Shown: piece after piece, positions 62,316-64,000 of the stretch
Position numbering within the stretch: position 1 is the stretch's first letter
Layout of the letters: each line of letters opens with the position of its first letter
Assembly (NCBI RefSeq): GCF_006715095.1
Contig: NZ_VFMO01000001.1
Coordinates: 1,116,001-1,180,000, forward strand
Origin: Yimella lutea
Lineage (GTDB): Bacteria; Actinomycetota; Actinomycetes; Actinomycetales; Dermatophilaceae
Direction of reading: 5' to 3'
DNA: 64,000 bases
Made by a program: the position numbers and the translations under genes
Notes under the pieces: generated by a model
What the model was told of the DNA's origin: nothing
The model's database searches: none
Seen by the model: the letters and a program-made list of their open reading frames with translations, nothing else

Positions 62316-62969
62316 TCAGCGGTGCAGGTCGAAGCGGTCCAGCTCCATGACCTTGACCCAAGCGTCGACGAAGTCGCGGGTGAACTTCTCCCGCGCGTCG
62401 TCCGAGGCGTACACCTCGGCGACGGCGCGCAGCTCGGAGTTCGCACCGAAGACCAGGTCGGCGCGGCTACCGGTGAAGGTGGCACCGGACGTGGCGTTCT
62501 TGCCGTTGTAGAGGTCGCCCTCGCCGCGCTCCCAGGAGGTCTCCAGGTCCAGCAGCGTGACCAGGAAGTCGTTGGTCAGCGCACCCTCGCGGTCGGTGAG
62601 CACGCCCACCTTGGAGCCGGCGGTGGCGGCGTGCCAGGCCATGCGGATCATGAACGGGGCGTAGGTGCCGAAGTCGGCCGGCCACCAGTCCTTGGAGTCG
62701 GTCATCACGTGTGCGATGTCCTTCTTCACCTCGGCCAGGTCGAGGGCCTCGAACGCCTTGACGTAGTCGAACTCCTCGCCGAGCGGGTTACGGGCCGGGG
62801 AGTTCTTGGCGAGGATCTTGATGTTCAGGCGGTTCGGCCACCACCGCTTGTTGTGGTCGGGGTCCGCTGCCGCGCTGTGGGTCACCGGGCAGCGGGCCTC
62901 CTTGGCCTCGCCCTGGTCGTTGGTCTCCTCGATCGTCGTGGTCTCGATCGGGTCGGACACATCAGTCAT
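62316..62969 (-). pseudogene. katG: katG with large internal in-frame deletion
   Basis: The 217-residue product starts like catalase-peroxidase ([30 protein letters not shown] with the distal Arg-Trp-His) and ends like its C-terminus ([56 protein letters not shown]). About 500 residues between, including the proximal haem His, are missing; the join is near 62618-62636 (WHAA to TAGSKVG). It keeps a proper start, overlapping the furA stop by 8 bp. It cannot be a normal catalase-peroxidase. Confidence 0.9.
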
Positions 62970-63417
62970 TTGTGATTCCTGACTTCGTCAGGGTTGAACC
63001 GGCGGTCGTGCAAGCGGGGCACATGCCCCAGTAGATGACCTCGGCCTCGTCGATGACGAAACCGTGGTCGTCGTTCGCCGTCAGGCAGGGTGCGTGGCCG
63101 ACCGAACAGTCGACGTCGGCGATCACCCCGCAGGATCGGCAGACCAGGTGGTGATGGTTGTCGCCGCGTCGCCACTCGTACCGGGCGGGGGAGCCGGCGG
63201 GTTCGATCTTGCGCAACAAGCCGGACGCCGTCAGCGCCGACAGGCAGTCGTACACGGCCTGGTGCGAGACGGCCGGCAACTGTGCGCGTACAGCCCGCAG
63301 GATCTCACTCGCGTCCGCGTGTTGGTTGGCGCGGACAGCGTCGAGCACGGCGACGCGAGGGCGAGTCACGCGCAGGCCGGCCTCACGCAGGCTGCGGTCG
63401 AGCTCCTCGGTCATCAC
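62962..63417 (-). CDS. furA: Fur-family regulator FurA
   Basis: This 151-residue metalloregulator has a winged helix ([41 protein letters not shown]) and a metal-binding domain with [17 protein letters not shown] and a second pair in GMCPAC, for structural zinc. In mycobacteria FurA represses furA-katG and responds to oxidation; the gene pair is kept here although katG is gutted. AGGAGGGG lies just before the ATG. Confidence 0.92.
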   Translation of the reverse strand: MMTEELDRSLREAGLRVTRPRVAVLDAVRANQHADASEILRAVRAQLPAVSHQAVYDCLSALTASGLLRKIEPAGSPARYEWRRGDNHHHLVCRSCGVIADVDCSVGHAPCLTANDDHGFVIDEAEVIYWGMCPACTTAGSTLTKSGITND

Positions 63418-63423
63418 CCCTCC

Positions 63424-63452
63424 TGTCTATCCCGTTTTCTTGAACGATTCAA
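63424..63452 (-). promoter_or_regulatory. furA promoter with overlapping operator
   Basis: On the minus strand TTGAAT (63452-63447), a 17-bp spacer and TAGACA (63429-63424) form a promoter. The -35 lies inside the 13-bp palindrome TTGAACGATTCAA (63440-63452), the likely FurA autoregulatory site. Confidence 0.6.
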
Positions 63453-63511
63453 AACAGGCAGGTGAACGGTCTCCCATTGTGGACGCCGCCACACTGTGCT
63501 GCAGTGGGCGC

Positions 63512-63958
63512 ATGGACAGCAGCCAGGAACGGGTCGTCTCGGCCACCCGCGTCATCGACGCACCCGCGCACGTCATCTTCGAACTCATCGCCGATCCTGC
63601 CCGGCAGCCGGAGTGGGACGGAAACGACAACCTCTCGAAAGCCGCTGCAGGACAACGGGTTCACCAGGTCGGTGATGTTTTCCGGATGACCACGACGAAG
63701 GGCAAGGAACGCGACAACCACGTCGTCGAGTTCGAGGAGGGTCGGTTGATCGCCTGGAAGCCCTCCGGTGTCGGCGAGCCGCAGGCGGGCCATCTGTGGC
63801 GCTGGGAACTCGAACCGATCGACACCGGCTCGACCCGGGTGACGCACACCTACGACTGGACCGGCCTCACCGACGAACAGCGCTTCGAACGGGCGCGCTG
63901 GACGACGTCCGAACGGTTGCTGGGTTCGATCGACCGACTGGCAGCTGCGGTCGAATAG
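63512..63958 (+). CDS. SRPBCC (START/Bet v1-like) protein
   Basis: This 148-residue protein has the polyketide-cyclase/SRPBCC pattern: SATRVIDAPAHVIFELIADPARQPEWDG at the start, a central beta sheet, and RVTHTYDWTGLTDEQRFERARW then the long C-terminal helix. The fold forms a hydrophobic ligand cavity; the ligand is unknown. It diverges from furA across the operator and could share its regulation. Confidence 0.82.
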   Translation: MDSSQERVVSATRVIDAPAHVIFELIADPARQPEWDGNDNLSKAAAGQRVHQVGDVFRMTTTKGKERDNHVVEFEEGRLIAWKPSGVGEPQAGHLWRWELEPIDTGSTRVTHTYDWTGLTDEQRFERARWTTSERLLGSIDRLAAAVE

Positions 63959-63961
63959 ACC

Positions 63962-64000
63962 TCAGCCGCAACAGCTTCCGCCGCAGCAGCCGCCGCCTTC
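63962..64000 (-). CDS. C-terminal end of a Gly/Cys-tailed protein (cut by window edge)
   Basis: The minus strand reads EGGGCCGGSCCG and a TGA at 63962-63964. Such Gly-Cys tails occur on several unrelated bacterial proteins, so no function is assigned. Confidence 0.45.
   Translation of the reverse strand, partial: EGGGCCGGSCCG

Overview
The window is high-GC DNA with short gene gaps, GTG starts, GTGA/ATGA stop-start overlaps and many leaderless starts. It carries a ribosomal-protein cluster with the actinobacterial order infA-rpmJ-rpsM-rpsK-rpsD-rpoA-rplQ, a Phd/FurA-type gene set, an SCO6745-family protein and PknB-like kinase. This points to an actinobacterium; a micrococcalean such as the Dermacoccaceae is my guess, from general gene content only.

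Layout. 1-3.7 kb: molybdate uptake (HTH-TOBE regulator, modABC) and an FHA-like protein. 3.7-13.5 kb: translation/transcription cluster (infA to rplQ, then truA, rplM, rpsI), interrupted by a membrane Ser/Thr kinase and a secreted M1 peptidase. 13.5-20 kb: a repeat-rich gap, an ArsR-like regulator, glmM, MOSC and SCO6745-family proteins, carbonic anhydrase, class I fumarase. 20.4-24.9 kb: a four-gene sugar ABC importer of LpqY-SugABC type behind a CRP-like site. 25-27.7 kb: cobalt/nickel ECF importer cbiM-PDGLE-cbiQ-cbiO. 27.7-41.9 kb: fructokinase-like gene, glpX, DUF4245, xseB/xseA, ispH, TetR plus ThrE-like exporter, DUF4188, rmuC, MFS porter, CHRD surface protein with class F sortase and lipoprotein, ychF.

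41.9-56.7 kb is a defence island. Its ends look like a duplication of the 3' end of ychF (41875-41894 and 56698-56717, 18 of 20 bases identical, both reading FRFNV-stop). Inside are a Gabija-like pair (OLD/TOPRIM nuclease and UvrD-like helicase) behind an acidic unknown protein and an XRE-ImmA/IrrE regulator; a tyrosine-integrase relic fused in frame, across one stop codon, to an AbiEi-like domain; an orphan HsdR-like ATPase with a one-base frameshift; a divergent PD-(D/E)xK nuclease-like gene; and a compact four-gene operon (PIN nuclease, TIGR02391/HEPN-like protein, DUF4365 nuclease-like protein with lysine-rich tails, membrane protein with degenerate pentapeptide-like repeats). The last operon is bracketed by diverged 65-bp direct repeats and followed by a truncated copy of its own last gene's 5' end. 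It is my best candidate for an undescribed system.

56.7-64 kb returns to chromosome with many decayed genes: a NUDIX relic, a Phd antitoxin fused by deletion to a PIN toxin, a flavin-reductase relic joined to a murQ tail, a secreted-protein repeat relic and a katG with a very large internal deletion beside an intact furA. Intact genes there are glutaminase, polyphosphate kinase 2, an OFA-family MFS transporter with its small subunit, furA and an SRPBCC protein.

Intergenic palindromes are unusually frequent, including a perfect 62-bp palindrome with no loop and an imperfect inverted repeat about 375 bp long. At least a dozen genes have a TAnnnT-like hexamer 6-9 bp before the start codon, so leaderless transcripts appear common here.
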